DNA of 45,051 nucleotides from Marinomonas lutimaris (GCF_019426345.1 NZ_JAHLLW010000011.1:93725-138775), one strand, 5' to 3'. Positions 36,623 through 45,051 are shown, counted from the first letter of the stretch. Notes: a model not told the origin generated them from the sequence alone. A program made the numbers and translations.

Positions 36623-38356
36623 TTACATGCGCTCTAAGGTTTCAATCCCTAGCAAAGACAAGCCAAGTTTCAGAGTTGAAGCCGTGTTCAACGCCAATTG
36701 TAAACGGCTATGTTTCACTTCGTCTTCAGCATTCAAAATAGGACAAGCTTCATAGAAAGTCATAAAGGTTCCCGCTAAGTCGTACAAGTAAGCACACAAG
36801 AAATGTGGCATACCGTCGTTAGCAACCTGTTGAATGGCCTCTTCAAACTGACACAATTTCATCGCCAAGGCACGCTCTTGTGGTTCTTCAACCGAAATTT
36901 CACCTGTCAAGCTCGCCACATCAATCTCAGAGCGTTTAACGATGCTCGCTACGCGAGAATAAGCGTACAGCAAGTAAGGTGCAGTGTTGCCTTCGAAGCT
37001 CAGCATGGTATCCCAGTTGAAAACATAATCACTGGTACGGTTTTTCGATAAATCCGCGTATTTCACCGAAGCAATACCGACCACACGGCCAATGTTACGC
37101 AACTCTTCTTCGCTCATTTCTGGGTTCTTCGATGCCACCAATTGATAAGCACGCTCTTGAGCCTCTTCCAACAAAGAAGACAATTTCGCCACGCCACCAG
37201 AACGAGTTTTGAATGGCTTACCGTCGCTGCCCATTACCGTACCAAACGGCATGTGTTCCAGTTGTGTTTCTGGTTTCACAAAGCCCGCTTTACGAGACAA
37301 AGTAAAAATCTGTTGGAAATGCAAAGACTGGCGCGCGTCCACAAAATACAACACACGGTTGGCATTCAAGGTATGTTGACGGAAACGCACCGCTGCTAAA
37401 TCAGTTGTGGCATACAAGAAACCACCACCGGTTTTTTGGACGATAATAGGTGTGATCTCGCCTTCTTTATTGGCGAACTCTTCCATGAAAACACATTGCG
37501 CGCCATTGGACTCTTGCAGCAAACCTTGATCTTTTAGCTCATTGATAACGTTCTGTAAGTCATCGTTATAAGCACTTTCTGGCATCACGTGCTGACGCTC
37601 TAAAGAAACACCTAACATCTTGTAGGTTTCTTCACAGTGGGTCATGGAGATATTGATAAACTCATCCCAAAGCGCCAAACATTCTTCATCACCAGACTGC
37701 AGCGCCACAACCAATTCACGAGCACGAGCAGCGAAAGCTTCGTCCTCGTCAAAGCAGGTTTTCGCCGCACGATAGAAGGTTTCAAGATCAGAAAGCGCCA
37801 TGCTGATTTTGGTATTCTCAGCACGTAAGCGTTCCATGTAAGCCAACAGCATACCGAATTGCGTACCCCAATCACCTACGTGGTTTTGACGAACAACGTG
37901 ATGACCAAAGAATTCTAACGTACGCACAACAGCGTCACCAATAACGGTAGAGCGCAAATGACCAACGTGCATCTCTTTGGCAAGGTTTGGTGCAGAGTAA
38001 TCAACAACAACGGTTTCTGGAGCCTCAACAGGGTTTACATCAAGACGCTCGCTGGTACGCAATTGCACCAACTCTTTGCTCAACCAAACGTTCTTCAAGA
38101 AAATATTAATAAAACCCGGTCCGGCGATTTCGACCTTATCGGCAAGATCAGACAGATCCAATTTCTCTAGTGTGGCTTGGGCAAAATCACGAGGATTCAT
38201 TTTTAGCGCCTTCGCTGCGCCCATAATGCCATTAGCTTGGTAATCACCAAATTGAACCTTTGCCGATTGACGAACTAACGCTTGTGCCGTATCAGACGCG
38301 CCAGCCGCAACCATAGCCGCTTGAATGCGTTGATTTAGAAGTGTTTGAATATTCAC
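36623..38356 (-). CDS. argS: Arginine--tRNA ligase
   Basis: This is a class I aminoacyl-tRNA synthetase, 577 residues, the normal length. The N-terminal Arg-tRNA recognition domain (1-~110) is followed by the HIGH-like signature H130VGH in KEMHVGHLRST, the catalytic domain with QNHVGDWGTQFG, and the C-terminal anticodon-binding domain. The canonical KMSKS is replaced by a less typical sequence (FKTRSGGVAKL), as in most ArgRS. The start is a GTG at 38356 with an AAAGG ribosome site 8 bases upstream. In Pseudomonas it follows priA; here it stands about 6 kb further on and on the opposite strand. Confidence 0.98.
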   Translation of the reverse strand: MNIQTLLNQRIQAAMVAAGASDTAQALVRQSAKVQFGDYQANGIMGAAKALKMNPRDFAQATLEKLDLSDLADKVEIAGPGFINIFLKNVWLSKELVQLRTSERLDVNPVEAPETVVVDYSAPNLAKEMHVGHLRSTVIGDAVVRTLEFFGHHVVRQNHVGDWGTQFGMLLAYMERLRAENTKISMALSDLETFYRAAKTCFDEDEAFAARARELVVALQSGDEECLALWDEFINISMTHCEETYKMLGVSLERQHVMPESAYNDDLQNVINELKDQGLLQESNGAQCVFMEEFANKEGEITPIIVQKTGGGFLYATTDLAAVRFRQHTLNANRVLYFVDARQSLHFQQIFTLSRKAGFVKPETQLEHMPFGTVMGSDGKPFKTRSGGVAKLSSLLEEAQERAYQLVASKNPEMSEEELRNIGRVVGIASVKYADLSKNRTSDYVFNWDTMLSFEGNTAPYLLYAYSRVASIVKRSEIDVASLTGEISVEEPQERALAMKLCQFEEAIQQVANDGMPHFLCAYLYDLAGTFMTFYEACPILNAEDEVKHSRLQLALNTASTLKLGLSLLGIETLERM

Positions 38357-38413
38357 AGGGAGACCTTTAAGCAGTAAGTTTGTCGCTTACAATAGCGACT
38401 TACTAGAATCACA

Positions 38414-38445
38414 CAGCCCTCTGATCGTTACCAATCAGAGGGCTG
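38414..38445. repeat. Perfect 12-bp stem-loop between ilvA and argS
   Basis: CAGCCCTCTGAT (38414-38425) and ATCAGAGGGCTG (38434-38445) pair perfectly around an 8-base loop. It lies 45 bases after the ilvA stop. Neither side carries a U-run, so it is not a classical terminator; it may stabilise the ilvA 3' end or terminate with help. Confidence 0.6.
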
Positions 38446-38489
38446 AATTCAAAAAATAGTTGCACTAATGATAAACGATTTTCGCGCTT

Positions 38490-39995
38490 TTAGCGAAAGA
38501 ACAGCTTGCAAGCTTCGTTGTTATTTTCGTCCTGATATGGATAACCTAGCTCATCTAAGAATTGAGTTACATCGGTTTCTTCACCTACCGCTTGCAACCC
38601 CACCAATACACGACCATAAGCATCACCATGATTGCGATAATGGAACATGGAAATATTCCATTGTCCGCCAAGCGTGTTCAAGAATTTCAACAAAGCACCT
38701 GGGCGCTCTGGGAACTCAAAGCTATACAACAGCTCGCCTTTATCGCTTCGTAAATGCCCACCAATCATGTGACGGACATGAACTTTGGTTGTTTCATCAT
38801 CGGTTAAATCTGTGATTTCGTATTCTTTTAAATCTTCCAATAGCTCTTTGCGACTATGCGGACTACCACCTAGCGCGACGCCAACAAAGATCACCGCTTC
38901 TTGATCGTCACCATAACGGTAGTTAAACTCAGTGATGTTACGGCCTACCAAGGCTTGACAGAAATCTTTAAAGCTACCTGGATGCTCTGGAATTTTCACC
39001 GCAATAATGGCTTCGCGTTTTTCGCCTAATTCCGCGCGTTCGGATACATGACGCAAGCGGTCAAAATTCACATTAGCACCACTATTAATAGCGATAAGTG
39101 TTTGGCCTTTGGCACCTTCGCGCTCGATGTATTTTTTCAAGCCAGCTAAGGCACACGCACCGGCAGGTTCAGTAATCGCGCGAGTATCATCATAGATGTC
39201 TTTGATCGCCGCACACATTTCATCTGTGGTAACAGTAATCACTTCGTCGACTGTGTCTTTTGCAATAGCAAAGGTGTTTTGTCCGATTTCAGCCACCGCG
39301 ACGCCTTCCGCAAAAATACCAACAGTCGCTAAACGAGTTGGTTTGCCTTTTTCTAAAGCAATTTTTAGACAAGCAGCATCTTCAGGTTCTACACCGATGA
39401 TTTTGATATCGGGACGAAGGTACTTGATATAAGCAGAAATCCCAGCAATCAAACCACCGCCACCAACAGGAATAAAAATCGCGTCGATATTACCTTCGTG
39501 CTGATGCAGGATTTCCATGCCGATCGTGCCTTGACCTGCAATCGTATCCAAATCATCGAATGGATGAACGTAAACTTGACCCGTTTTCGCCATGATCTCA
39601 CGTGATTTTGCCGAGGCTTCGTCAAAGGCATCACCAAACAAAATCACTTCTGCACCGTGATTACGTACAGCGCTAACTTTTACTTCTGGCGTGGTCGCTG
39701 GCATCACAATCGTCGCTTGAATGCCAAGCTTTTTCGCCGCCAAAGCCAAGCCTTGCGCATGATTACCAGCCGATGCTGCAATAACGCCACGAGCACGCTC
39801 TTCTGGTGTTAACTGACAAATCTTGTTGTATGCCCCACGAATTTTGAAAGAGAAAACTGGCTGCAAATCTTCTCGCTTCAAAATAATCTCGTTACCCAAT
39901 CGATTCGACAGTTGATTGGCTCGAGACAGTGGTGTTTCTACGGCAACGTCATAAACGCGCGCCTGTAGAATCTTTTTGATCATGGTATGAGGCAT
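38490..39995 (-). CDS. ilvA: Biosynthetic threonine dehydratase
   Basis: This PLP enzyme deaminates threonine to 2-oxobutyrate, the first step of isoleucine synthesis. From ATG 39995 (MPHTMIKKILQARVYD) it has 501 residues. The PLP lysine is Lys51 in FSFKIRGAYNK, the phosphate-binding loop is PVGGGGLIAG, and two C-terminal ACT-like domains (about 325-500) for allosteric control by isoleucine and valine are complete. The longer frame to 40028 is not used because an AGGAA ribosome site lies 5 bases before ATG 39995. The short catabolic TdcB form lacks the ACT region, so that reading is excluded. It is divergent from rpiA. Confidence 0.97.
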   Translation of the reverse strand: MPHTMIKKILQARVYDVAVETPLSRANQLSNRLGNEIILKREDLQPVFSFKIRGAYNKICQLTPEERARGVIAASAGNHAQGLALAAKKLGIQATIVMPATTPEVKVSAVRNHGAEVILFGDAFDEASAKSREIMAKTGQVYVHPFDDLDTIAGQGTIGMEILHQHEGNIDAIFIPVGGGGLIAGISAYIKYLRPDIKIIGVEPEDAACLKIALEKGKPTRLATVGIFAEGVAVAEIGQNTFAIAKDTVDEVITVTTDEMCAAIKDIYDDTRAITEPAGACALAGLKKYIEREGAKGQTLIAINSGANVNFDRLRHVSERAELGEKREAIIAVKIPEHPGSFKDFCQALVGRNITEFNYRYGDDQEAVIFVGVALGGSPHSRKELLEDLKEYEITDLTDDETTKVHVRHMIGGHLRSDKGELLYSFEFPERPGALLKFLNTLGGQWNISMFHYRNHGDAYGRVLVGLQAVGEETDVTQFLDELGYPYQDENNNEACKLFFR

Positions 39996-40081
39996 AGTGT
40001 TTCCTAAACGAATATAAATCGACAACACGATGTTCTTAACGACATCTACGCTGACTGCTAGTCAAAAAAAACCGAGTAGGA

Positions 40082-40110
40082 AATATACTCTTTCACCTCT
40101 CTTGGCGCAA
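40082..40110 (-). promoter_or_regulatory. Predicted sigma-70 promoter of ilvA
   Basis: On the minus strand TTGCGC (40110-40105) and TATATT (40087-40082) are separated by 17 bases. The -10 box matches five of six positions. Transcription would start near 40075, giving an 80-base leader that begins close to a run of eight U. Confidence 0.5.
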
Positions 40111-40175
40111 AGACAGATCACGTCTAAATCCACATCAAAAAGGCATAAAATCGATAATTAGCTTGATCAGGCGGG

Positions 40176-40205
40176 GTAACAATCACATCTTGAAGCGCCT
40201 ATAAT
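40176..40205 (+). promoter_or_regulatory. Predicted sigma-70 promoter of rpiA
   Basis: GTAACA (40176-40181) and a perfect TATAAT (40200-40205) are 18 bases apart. Transcription would begin near 40212, at the base of the overlapping hairpins described next. Confidence 0.5.
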
Positions 40206-40209
40206 ATCA

Positions 40210-40245
40210 CCACCATCAGAGGTGGCTTATCATAAAAAATAAGCC
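40210..40245 (+). promoter_or_regulatory. Two overlapping hairpins in the rpiA leader
   Basis: CCACC/GGTGG (40210-40214 with 40221-40225) and GGCTTAT/ATAAGCC (40224-40230 with 40239-40245) share bases 40224-40225, so they compete. No U-run follows the second stem. A regulatory switch is possible but speculative. Confidence 0.3.
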
Positions 40246-40293
40246 GAATAATACCGCCCCCTAGTAAAATTATAATAGAAGGTGAACATCACC

Positions 40294-40965
40294 ATGACTC
40301 AAGACGAATTAAAACAAGCCGTTGCAGAAGCTGCGGTTGCTTACATTCTTCCTATGTTAGAAGCCGATACTATCGTCGGTGTTGGCACAGGCTCTACGGC
40401 AAATCTATTCATTGATGAATTAGCCAAGCACAAAGGTTTATTTGACGGCACAGTGGCAAGCTCTGAAGCTTCTACAGAACGTCTGAAAAAACACGGCATT
40501 CCTGTCTATGATTTGAACAGCGTTGACAGCATTCGCGTGTATGTTGATGGTGCGGATGAGTCGAATGACAATCTGCATTTGATCAAAGGCGGTGGCGCAG
40601 CGCTCACTCGCGAGAAAATCGTTGCTGCATGCAGTGATGAGTTTGTCTGCATCGCGGATGAATCTAAGTTGGTAAAAATCCTAGGAGATTTTCCGTTACC
40701 AGTTGAAATCATTCCAATGGCACGCGGCCATGTTGCACGCGAATTGGTAAAATTAGGCGGAGACCCGGTTTATCGTGAAGGCGTTGTTACGGACAACGGC
40801 AACCATATTCTTGATGTCTACAATTTAGAAATTCTTGATCCAATAGCACTAGAAAAAAGCATCGACGGCATTGTTGGTGTAGTGACGAATGGATTGTTCG
40901 CAAAACGCTCCGCGGACATTTTGCTATTAGCCACGAAAGATGGCGTTAAAACACTGAAAAAATAA
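40294..40965 (+). CDS. rpiA: Ribose-5-phosphate isomerase A
   Basis: This enzyme interconverts ribose 5-phosphate and ribulose 5-phosphate in the pentose phosphate pathway. From ATG 40294 it has 223 residues. The conserved motifs [22 protein letters not shown] and [12 protein letters not shown] contain the phosphate-binding and catalytic residues (Asp, Lys). The frame also opens at GTG 40282, but AGAAGGTG overlaps that codon and is a better ribosome site for 40294. It shares a terminator with the convergent zntB gene. Confidence 0.97.
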   Translation: MTQDELKQAVAEAAVAYILPMLEADTIVGVGTGSTANLFIDELAKHKGLFDGTVASSEASTERLKKHGIPVYDLNSVDSIRVYVDGADESNDNLHLIKGGGAALTREKIVAACSDEFVCIADESKLVKILGDFPLPVEIIPMARGHVARELVKLGGDPVYREGVVTDNGNHILDVYNLEILDPIALEKSIDGIVGVVTNGLFAKRSADILLLATKDGVKTLKK

Positions 40966-40993
40966 TCTTCAGTGTTTTAAATCATAAGATATG

Positions 40994-41026
40994 AAAAAGC
41001 CGCTAAATTAAAACCAGCGGCTTTTT
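40994..41026. terminator. Shared bidirectional terminator of rpiA and zntB
   Basis: AAAAAGCCGCT (40994-41004) and AGCGGCTTTTT (41016-41026) form a perfect 11-bp stem with an 11-base loop. The right arm lies inside the last codons of zntB, so that gene's C-terminal codons serve as part of the terminator. Both strands have U-tracts. Confidence 0.9.
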
Positions 41027-41976
41027 CTCATTAACACAAATTGCCCACCGCCTAACAACACCAAAACTACGCAAAACAACCAAAAAGCAGCGCTGCTATC
41101 AGTTCCAGGCATACCGCCAATGTTGATACCAAACAAGCCAGTTAAGAAGCCCAACGGCATAAAAATACCTGACAGAATCGAAAGTACATACATTCGAGCA
41201 TTCATTTTTTCAGCTTGTAAGTTGGCAAACTCTTCTTGCATCAACAAGCAACGCTCGCGCAGCGACTCCAATCCTTCCACATAACGAGTGATATCGTTGG
41301 CAGCTTCCTGCACTTGTGCGGTTTGCTCCGGTGTCATCCAGGTAATAGATTCTTGCGACAATTTATTAATGGCTTCTTTTTGTGGAACCAAGAAGCGTCT
41401 TAGGCGAATAGTTTCAAGACGGCGCTGAACAAGTGAATCTCGCTGGCCAGCTTCTATGCCTTCACCAATACTTTCTTCTAAATCCGCTAGCTCATCTTCT
41501 AAGCCAGTAATGATTTTCGCCATGCGGCCAGTCAGGGTTTCTGTCAGCGTTGCAACAATATCACCTGTATTTGTTGGGCCTTCGTTATTAGCCAGATCCT
41601 TTACGACATCTTGTACAGACAACAACTTACGACGACGACTAGAAACAATAAAATGAGGCGTTACCCAAAGACGTAAAGACACCATGTCAGAAGGATTAGA
41701 CTCTGGGTTTAAATTCACCCCACGCAGAGTTAGTAATAACCCCTTACCCATTTTTACCGTACGAGGGCGAGTTTCCTCAGCAAATAAAGCCTCTACAGCC
41801 GTCTCAGGTATACCTTCTAAGCTAGATAACCAATCATAGCCATCTTCTTGGAGAGCATCCAAATGCACCCAACGACAACCTTGATCAGGCAAGATTTTTG
41901 GTAACTCCGAAACAGGTAACGACGTAGCGCCGCCTTGACCATCCAGTTCTAGGTTGTGTACAACAAACGCAGACAT
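41008..41976 (-). CDS. zntB: ZntB/CorA-family metal transporter
   Basis: This is a CorA-superfamily protein with a large N-terminal cytoplasmic domain and two C-terminal transmembrane helices (about 260-320). The signature loop between them is GINIGGMPG, the ZntB form rather than the GMN of CorA in its usual context. E. coli ZntB moves zinc. ATG 41976 (MSAFVVHNLEL) with a GAGAGGA ribosome site gives 322 residues and is preferred over the frame to 41994. A long helix (residues about 130-250) is expected from the funnel structure. Its last codons are part of the terminator at 40994. Confidence 0.9.
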   Translation of the reverse strand: MSAFVVHNLELDGQGGATSLPVSELPKILPDQGCRWVHLDALQEDGYDWLSSLEGIPETAVEALFAEETRPRTVKMGKGLLLTLRGVNLNPESNPSDMVSLRLWVTPHFIVSSRRRKLLSVQDVVKDLANNEGPTNTGDIVATLTETLTGRMAKIITGLEDELADLEESIGEGIEAGQRDSLVQRRLETIRLRRFLVPQKEAINKLSQESITWMTPEQTAQVQEAANDITRYVEGLESLRERCLLMQEEFANLQAEKMNARMYVLSILSGIFMPLGFLTGLFGINIGGMPGTDSSAAFWLFCVVLVLLGGGQFVLMRKSRWF

Positions 41977-42059
41977 ATTTATTCCTCTCAACATTTTGCG
42001 TAGATTATCTGAAAACGTTGGTTTTCCCTATTTATTTTGCCTTCATATTCCTACCTTGG

Positions 42060-42088
42060 CTGACACTCAATGTCTAGAGTGGCATAAT
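42060..42088 (+). promoter_or_regulatory. Predicted sigma-70 promoter of fbp
   Basis: CTGACA (42060-42065) and CATAAT (42083-42088) are separated by exactly 17 bases, each matching consensus at five of six positions. Transcription would begin near 42095, and an AAGGAAA ribosome-site-like element lies at 42108. Confidence 0.7.
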
Positions 42089-42123
42089 TTAAGCAACTTC
42101 AAATAACAAGGAAATGCCAAACC

Positions 42124-43083
42124 ATGCAAAACCTACCCGATGTTTTAGCAACCAGCGCGACACCGAAAACATTACAAGATGTGTTAACGGTTACTACTGA
42201 CACCTGCATCGCTATTTCAGATGCGCTAAAACAAGGCTCGCTTGCAGGTATTCTAGGAATGGCTGGTAATGAAAATGTTCAAGGCGAAGAACAGAAAAAG
42301 CTGGATGTCATCTCTAACGACATGTTGAAAGATGCACTCGTTGCTTGTTCGGCTGTTAGAGCCATTGCTTCAGAAGAAGAAGATTACATTGTTCCTGCAA
42401 ACACAGATGGCGAATACCTCATTGCCTTTGATCCATTAGACGGCTCTTCTAACATCGACATCAACGCAATGGTCGGGACTATCTTCTCGATCTATCACCA
42501 AACAGGTGACAAACCAGCAACCGAAGCTGATTTTTTGATTCCTGGCAAAGAACAAGTCGCAGCAGGCTATGTTCTCTACGGCCCATCAACCATGTTGGTT
42601 CTTACCACTGGCAATGGCGTCAATATGTTTACTTACGACCCAACCAAACGTGTCTTCACGTTAACCCATGAAAAAGTGCAAGTGGCAAAAGACACTCAAG
42701 AGTTCGCTATTAACATGTCTAATCAGCGTTTCTGGTCTGCGAATATGCAGAGCTACGTGAATGATTTAGTAAAAGGAAAAGAAGGTTCTCGTGGTAAGAA
42801 CTTTAACATGCGCTGGGTAGCAGCTATGGTGGGTGACGTACACCGTATCCTTTGTCGCGGCGGTATCTTCATCTACCCTTGGGATAACAAAGATCCATCT
42901 AAAGCTGGCAAACTACGTCTAATGTATGAAGCTAATCCAATGGCAATGTTGCTAGAACAAGCTGGCGGTAAAGCCCACACTCACACTCAACGCATTCTAG
43001 ACATCCAGCCAGAAGCTATTCACCAACGCGTTGCCGTCATACTAGGTGCCACGAACGAAGTGGATAAGTGCCTAAGTTATTAA
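42124..43083 (+). CDS. fbp: Class I fructose-1,6-bisphosphatase
   Basis: This gluconeogenic phosphatase converts fructose 1,6-bisphosphate to fructose 6-phosphate. It has 319 residues. The metal-binding and active-site motif [13 protein letters not shown] is intact, with the preceding EEED acidic cluster. The C-terminal [14 protein letters not shown] and [16 protein letters not shown] segments are characteristic of class I enzymes. The ribosome site AAGGAAA is about 10 bases from the ATG, somewhat far. The gene has its own promoter and a UUCG-loop terminator, so it is monocistronic. Confidence 0.97.
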   Translation: MQNLPDVLATSATPKTLQDVLTVTTDTCIAISDALKQGSLAGILGMAGNENVQGEEQKKLDVISNDMLKDALVACSAVRAIASEEEDYIVPANTDGEYLIAFDPLDGSSNIDINAMVGTIFSIYHQTGDKPATEADFLIPGKEQVAAGYVLYGPSTMLVLTTGNGVNMFTYDPTKRVFTLTHEKVQVAKDTQEFAINMSNQRFWSANMQSYVNDLVKGKEGSRGKNFNMRWVAAMVGDVHRILCRGGIFIYPWDNKDPSKAGKLRLMYEANPMAMLLEQAGGKAHTHTQRILDIQPEAIHQRVAVILGATNEVDKCLSY

Positions 43084-43103
43084 CATTAACTTTGTTTTAA
43101 AAT

Positions 43104-43129
43104 AAAAAAGGAGCTTCGGCTCCTTTTTT
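43104..43129. terminator. Strong intrinsic terminator of fbp with a UUCG tetraloop
   Basis: AAAAAAGGAGC (43104-43114) and GCTCCTTTTTT (43119-43129) pair perfectly around TTCG, an extra-stable tetraloop. It ends 46 bases after the fbp stop. Confidence 0.93.
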
Positions 43130-43279
43130 ATTAGTCATTTTCCCATCATAGTCAAACTTCACTAATGTCATATATTTTTCTAAATAGAAACACTTCTTAT
43201 TAAAAATTATATTTAATACTTTGGCTGAACATGGCCTGACGTTGAATTCCGCGAAATAAAAAGGTTGTATAGATAGATT

Positions 43280-44248
43280 ATGGCAGATAAAACAATAAAA
43301 CTTGGTTTAATTCATTATCCAGGAACATTACGATCCGCACTTTATGGACTGGAAGAATTATTTTTAATGGCTAGCCAGATCTGTACAGAACAAGGTGTTA
43401 ATGTCGTCTTCGAACCACAAATTATCGACTCTCACACACTAAGGTCTGATACTAATTTAGATGTGTTGATGCTGCTCCCTAGCTACGATGAAGAGTTTTA
43501 TATTAATCCTGCACCAGAGTTACTTGATTGGCTAAACTCTCAACATAAAAAAGGAACCATAGTAGCAACAACCTGCGCAGGGGCGTTTATCGCAGCCCGA
43601 GCCGGCTTATTAGAAGGTAAAGCATGTACAACTCATTGGAAGCTGGAAAATCAGTTTAAAGAAACTTTTCCTCATATAACCTTAAAAACAGGAGAAATAA
43701 TAATCAACCAAGGAGATGTTATAACATCAGGCGGAATGATGTCTTGGTTGGATCTAGGTTTTGAGTTGGTTACCCTATACAGTAAATCAAGCGTATTAAG
43801 AGAACTTGGTCATATTCTTGTTATAGACACATCCCAACGTGAACAGCGCTATTACCACAAATTCACTCCTCGCCTTAATCATGGTGATGATACTATATTA
43901 AATCTACAACACTACCTTGGCACTCACTACCAAGAACGCCTCTCCATTACGATGTTAGCAGACAAAGCCTGTTTAAGTGAGCGCACACTTCAACGTCGAT
44001 TTTTCAATGCAACAGGACTGAAACCTACTCGATATATACAAAATCTTAGGATACAAAAAACCTGTGATTTACTCGAAACCACCTCACAACCCTTCGAAAG
44101 TATTGCTTATTCTATGGGCTACCAAAGCGCTAGCGCACTCCGCAAACGCTTTATCGAAGAAATGGGACTAACACCTAAAGCTTTCCGGGAACGTTTTTAC
44201 CTAGCAAACAAGCCTTATCATGAAAAAGAAAGTGGGCCTTTAACATAA
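43280..44248 (+). CDS. GlxA-type transcriptional regulator (DJ-1/PfpI + AraC HTH)
   Basis: This 322-residue regulator has an N-terminal DJ-1/PfpI (class I glutamine-amidotransferase-like) domain, with the elbow ATTCAGAFIAARAGLLEG near residue 100 whose Cys is at the usual position. A C-terminal AraC DNA-binding domain (about 215-305) carries the two helix-turn-helix motifs (ITMLADKACLSERTLQRRF and FESIAYSMGYQSASALRKRF). Relatives include GlxA, GbdR and CdhR, which respond to amines, betaine or carnitine-like ligands; the ligand here is unknown. The gene is AT-richer than fbp, and the ribosome site (AAAAAGG at 43259) is unusually far. It overlaps the convergent membrane-protein gene by 31 bases. 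Confidence 0.9.
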   Translation: MADKTIKLGLIHYPGTLRSALYGLEELFLMASQICTEQGVNVVFEPQIIDSHTLRSDTNLDVLMLLPSYDEEFYINPAPELLDWLNSQHKKGTIVATTCAGAFIAARAGLLEGKACTTHWKLENQFKETFPHITLKTGEIIINQGDVITSGGMMSWLDLGFELVTLYSKSSVLRELGHILVIDTSQREQRYYHKFTPRLNHGDDTILNLQHYLGTHYQERLSITMLADKACLSERTLQRRFFNATGLKPTRYIQNLRIQKTCDLLETTSQPFESIAYSMGYQSASALRKRFIEEMGLTPKAFRERFYLANKPYHEKESGPLT

Positions 44249-44784
44249 CCCTTTTCACTCCAATTTCTTCTAATAATAGGAGAGATAAAGACCATTAAAG
44301 CAATTGCCAAAAACAAGCAGACACCATATAAGATCAGAAAATGCTGAAAAGATAAATACTCTGATAATGGACGTGCCACTCCCAAGAAACCAGCAAATGT
44401 CCATGAGCATGTGCTAATGGCTCCAGGGATGGTCATGACCAGCATATCCGTATAACTTAGTTTAGCTTTCTGGGCCTTTTTAAAAACAATATTATGTATC
44501 AGAGTCGCATTAATGGTTAAAACACTCACACAAACCAATTTCGCCAAAAGCTTATCAGATGCAAGAATCAACACAGGGTCAAAAGACGTATCAATAAAAA
44601 CAACTCCAGTCCCTGTAATCCACAGCCCACCAAGCAAGAAGCTCATCTGACGTCCCAATAACTGCAACTCAAATAAATTCGAACGTCGGAAAAACAGATT
44701 AAAATCACTTATATATAATTTACTTATAGCAAATGCGAAAACAATCAAATGAAGGAAAATTAACACTGTTCGCAATGCATCCAT
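44218..44784 (-). CDS. Uncharacterised inner-membrane protein
   Basis: This 188-residue protein has five or so hydrophobic segments (about 3-20, 45-65, 82-100, 115-135 and 147-170) and basic residues at the inner-facing loops. I do not recognise a family with confidence; the order and sizes of helices recall small DUF2214- or copper-resistance-type membrane proteins, without certainty. It is convergent with the GlxA-type regulator and overlaps its last 31 bases. A 60-base line at 44461 is only about 30% GC, which suggests later acquisition. Promoter and ribosome site are not evident at its start. Confidence 0.6.
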   Translation of the reverse strand: MDALRTVLIFLHLIVFAFAISKLYISDFNLFFRRSNLFELQLLGRQMSFLLGGLWITGTGVVFIDTSFDPVLILASDKLLAKLVCVSVLTINATLIHNIVFKKAQKAKLSYTDMLVMTIPGAISTCSWTFAGFLGVARPLSEYLSFQHFLILYGVCLFLAIALMVFISPIIRRNWSEKGYVKGPLSFS

Positions 44785-45051
44785 AAAAACTCTGCTCCAA
44801 TATTTACAAGAACTTATAATCTCGTAATAGCTAACGAAATCGATATAACTTTCGATCTATATTACGGAATGAAGTTTTTTACAAACAGATGAATAAGTGA
44901 CAAAAAACACTTTGTTTCAGACACTAGTAGCTTAAGTAAAAGAGAACAGGCACTTTAGTACTGGATTCACGCAGACGCGTTGAGCTTGCGAAACAGGCGC
45001 AAGCGAAGGTAATGACAAGATGGCATTCCTACAGGCAAAAGAATTTTCTGC
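44785..45051. other. Right-end non-coding stretch with a possible truncated gene start
   Basis: The AT-rich part from 44785 to about 44960 holds no frame I trust. GAAGG at 45005-45009 followed by ATG at 45020 could begin a plus-strand gene cut by the window end (about ten codons, MAFLQAKEFS). This is too little to name. Confidence 0.25.

Noticed and set aside
40199..40216. A minus-strand mini-frame reading M-V-V-I-L-stop, tempting as a branched-chain amino acid leader peptide for ilvA
   Set aside because: It lies upstream of the predicted ilvA promoter, has no ribosome site and no terminator partner, and coincides with the rpiA -10 box.

Overview
The window is chromosomal DNA from a gammaproteobacterium, most likely an Oceanospirillales relative such as Marinomonas. 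This assignment is an inference. It rests on moderate-to-low GC, gammaproteobacterial housekeeping proteins throughout, and a gene order that follows the gltD-gltB-(AAA/SPOR)-aroB-aroK-pilQ...-mrcA-maeB-nuclease-rpmE-priA-(SPOR)-hslV-hslU block known from Pseudomonas aeruginosa. I see no rRNA, tRNA, CRISPR array, transposase or phage gene.

Region 1 (60-7488, minus strand) is one pentose operon. It is transcribed chvE-mmsA-mmsB-gguC-SDR-IlvD/Edd dehydratase. A ChvE-type binding protein, a double ATPase and a permease import an aldose. The last three genes encode an SDR very like Caulobacter XylB, a FAH-fold GguC/AraD1 protein and a pentonate-type dehydratase, which together suggest a non-phosphorylating (Weimberg-type) route to 2-oxoglutarate. 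The lactonase and the 2-oxoglutarate-semialdehyde dehydrogenase are not in the window; they may lie beyond base 1 or elsewhere. The last three genes overlap by ATGA, and a hairpin separates chvE from mmsA.

Region 2 (7782-9623) holds a CPA2 cation/proton antiporter with an RCK domain and a 56-residue DUF6435-type gene. Region 3 (9776-22409, minus strand) carries gltBD, a DamX-like AAA/SPOR protein, aroK-aroB, and a strongly condensed type IV pilus/competence assembly locus. In that locus two proteins look like PilM-PilN and PilO-PilP fusions and precede a short HofQ-sized secretin. Region 4 (22570-34584) has mrcA, a LOG-family protein, maeB, a secreted nuclease, rpmE, priA, an FtsN-like SPOR protein, hslVU behind an excellent sigma-32 promoter, a DUF971 protein and ubiJ. 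Region 5 (34612-43083) has an EamA transporter, asparaginase, argS, ilvA, rpiA, zntB and fbp. Region 6 (43280-end) is visibly AT-richer and holds a GlxA-type AraC-family regulator and an unknown membrane protein that converge and overlap.

The most unusual points are four. The pil/hof locus is collapsed to three genes. A near-perfect intrinsic terminator downstream of rpmE is also the coding sequence for the signal peptide of the following nuclease. A second terminator overlaps the last codons of zntB. ubiJ is separated from ubiE and ubiB. Apart from these the region is mostly conserved core genome, and I did not find a convincing wholly new system.
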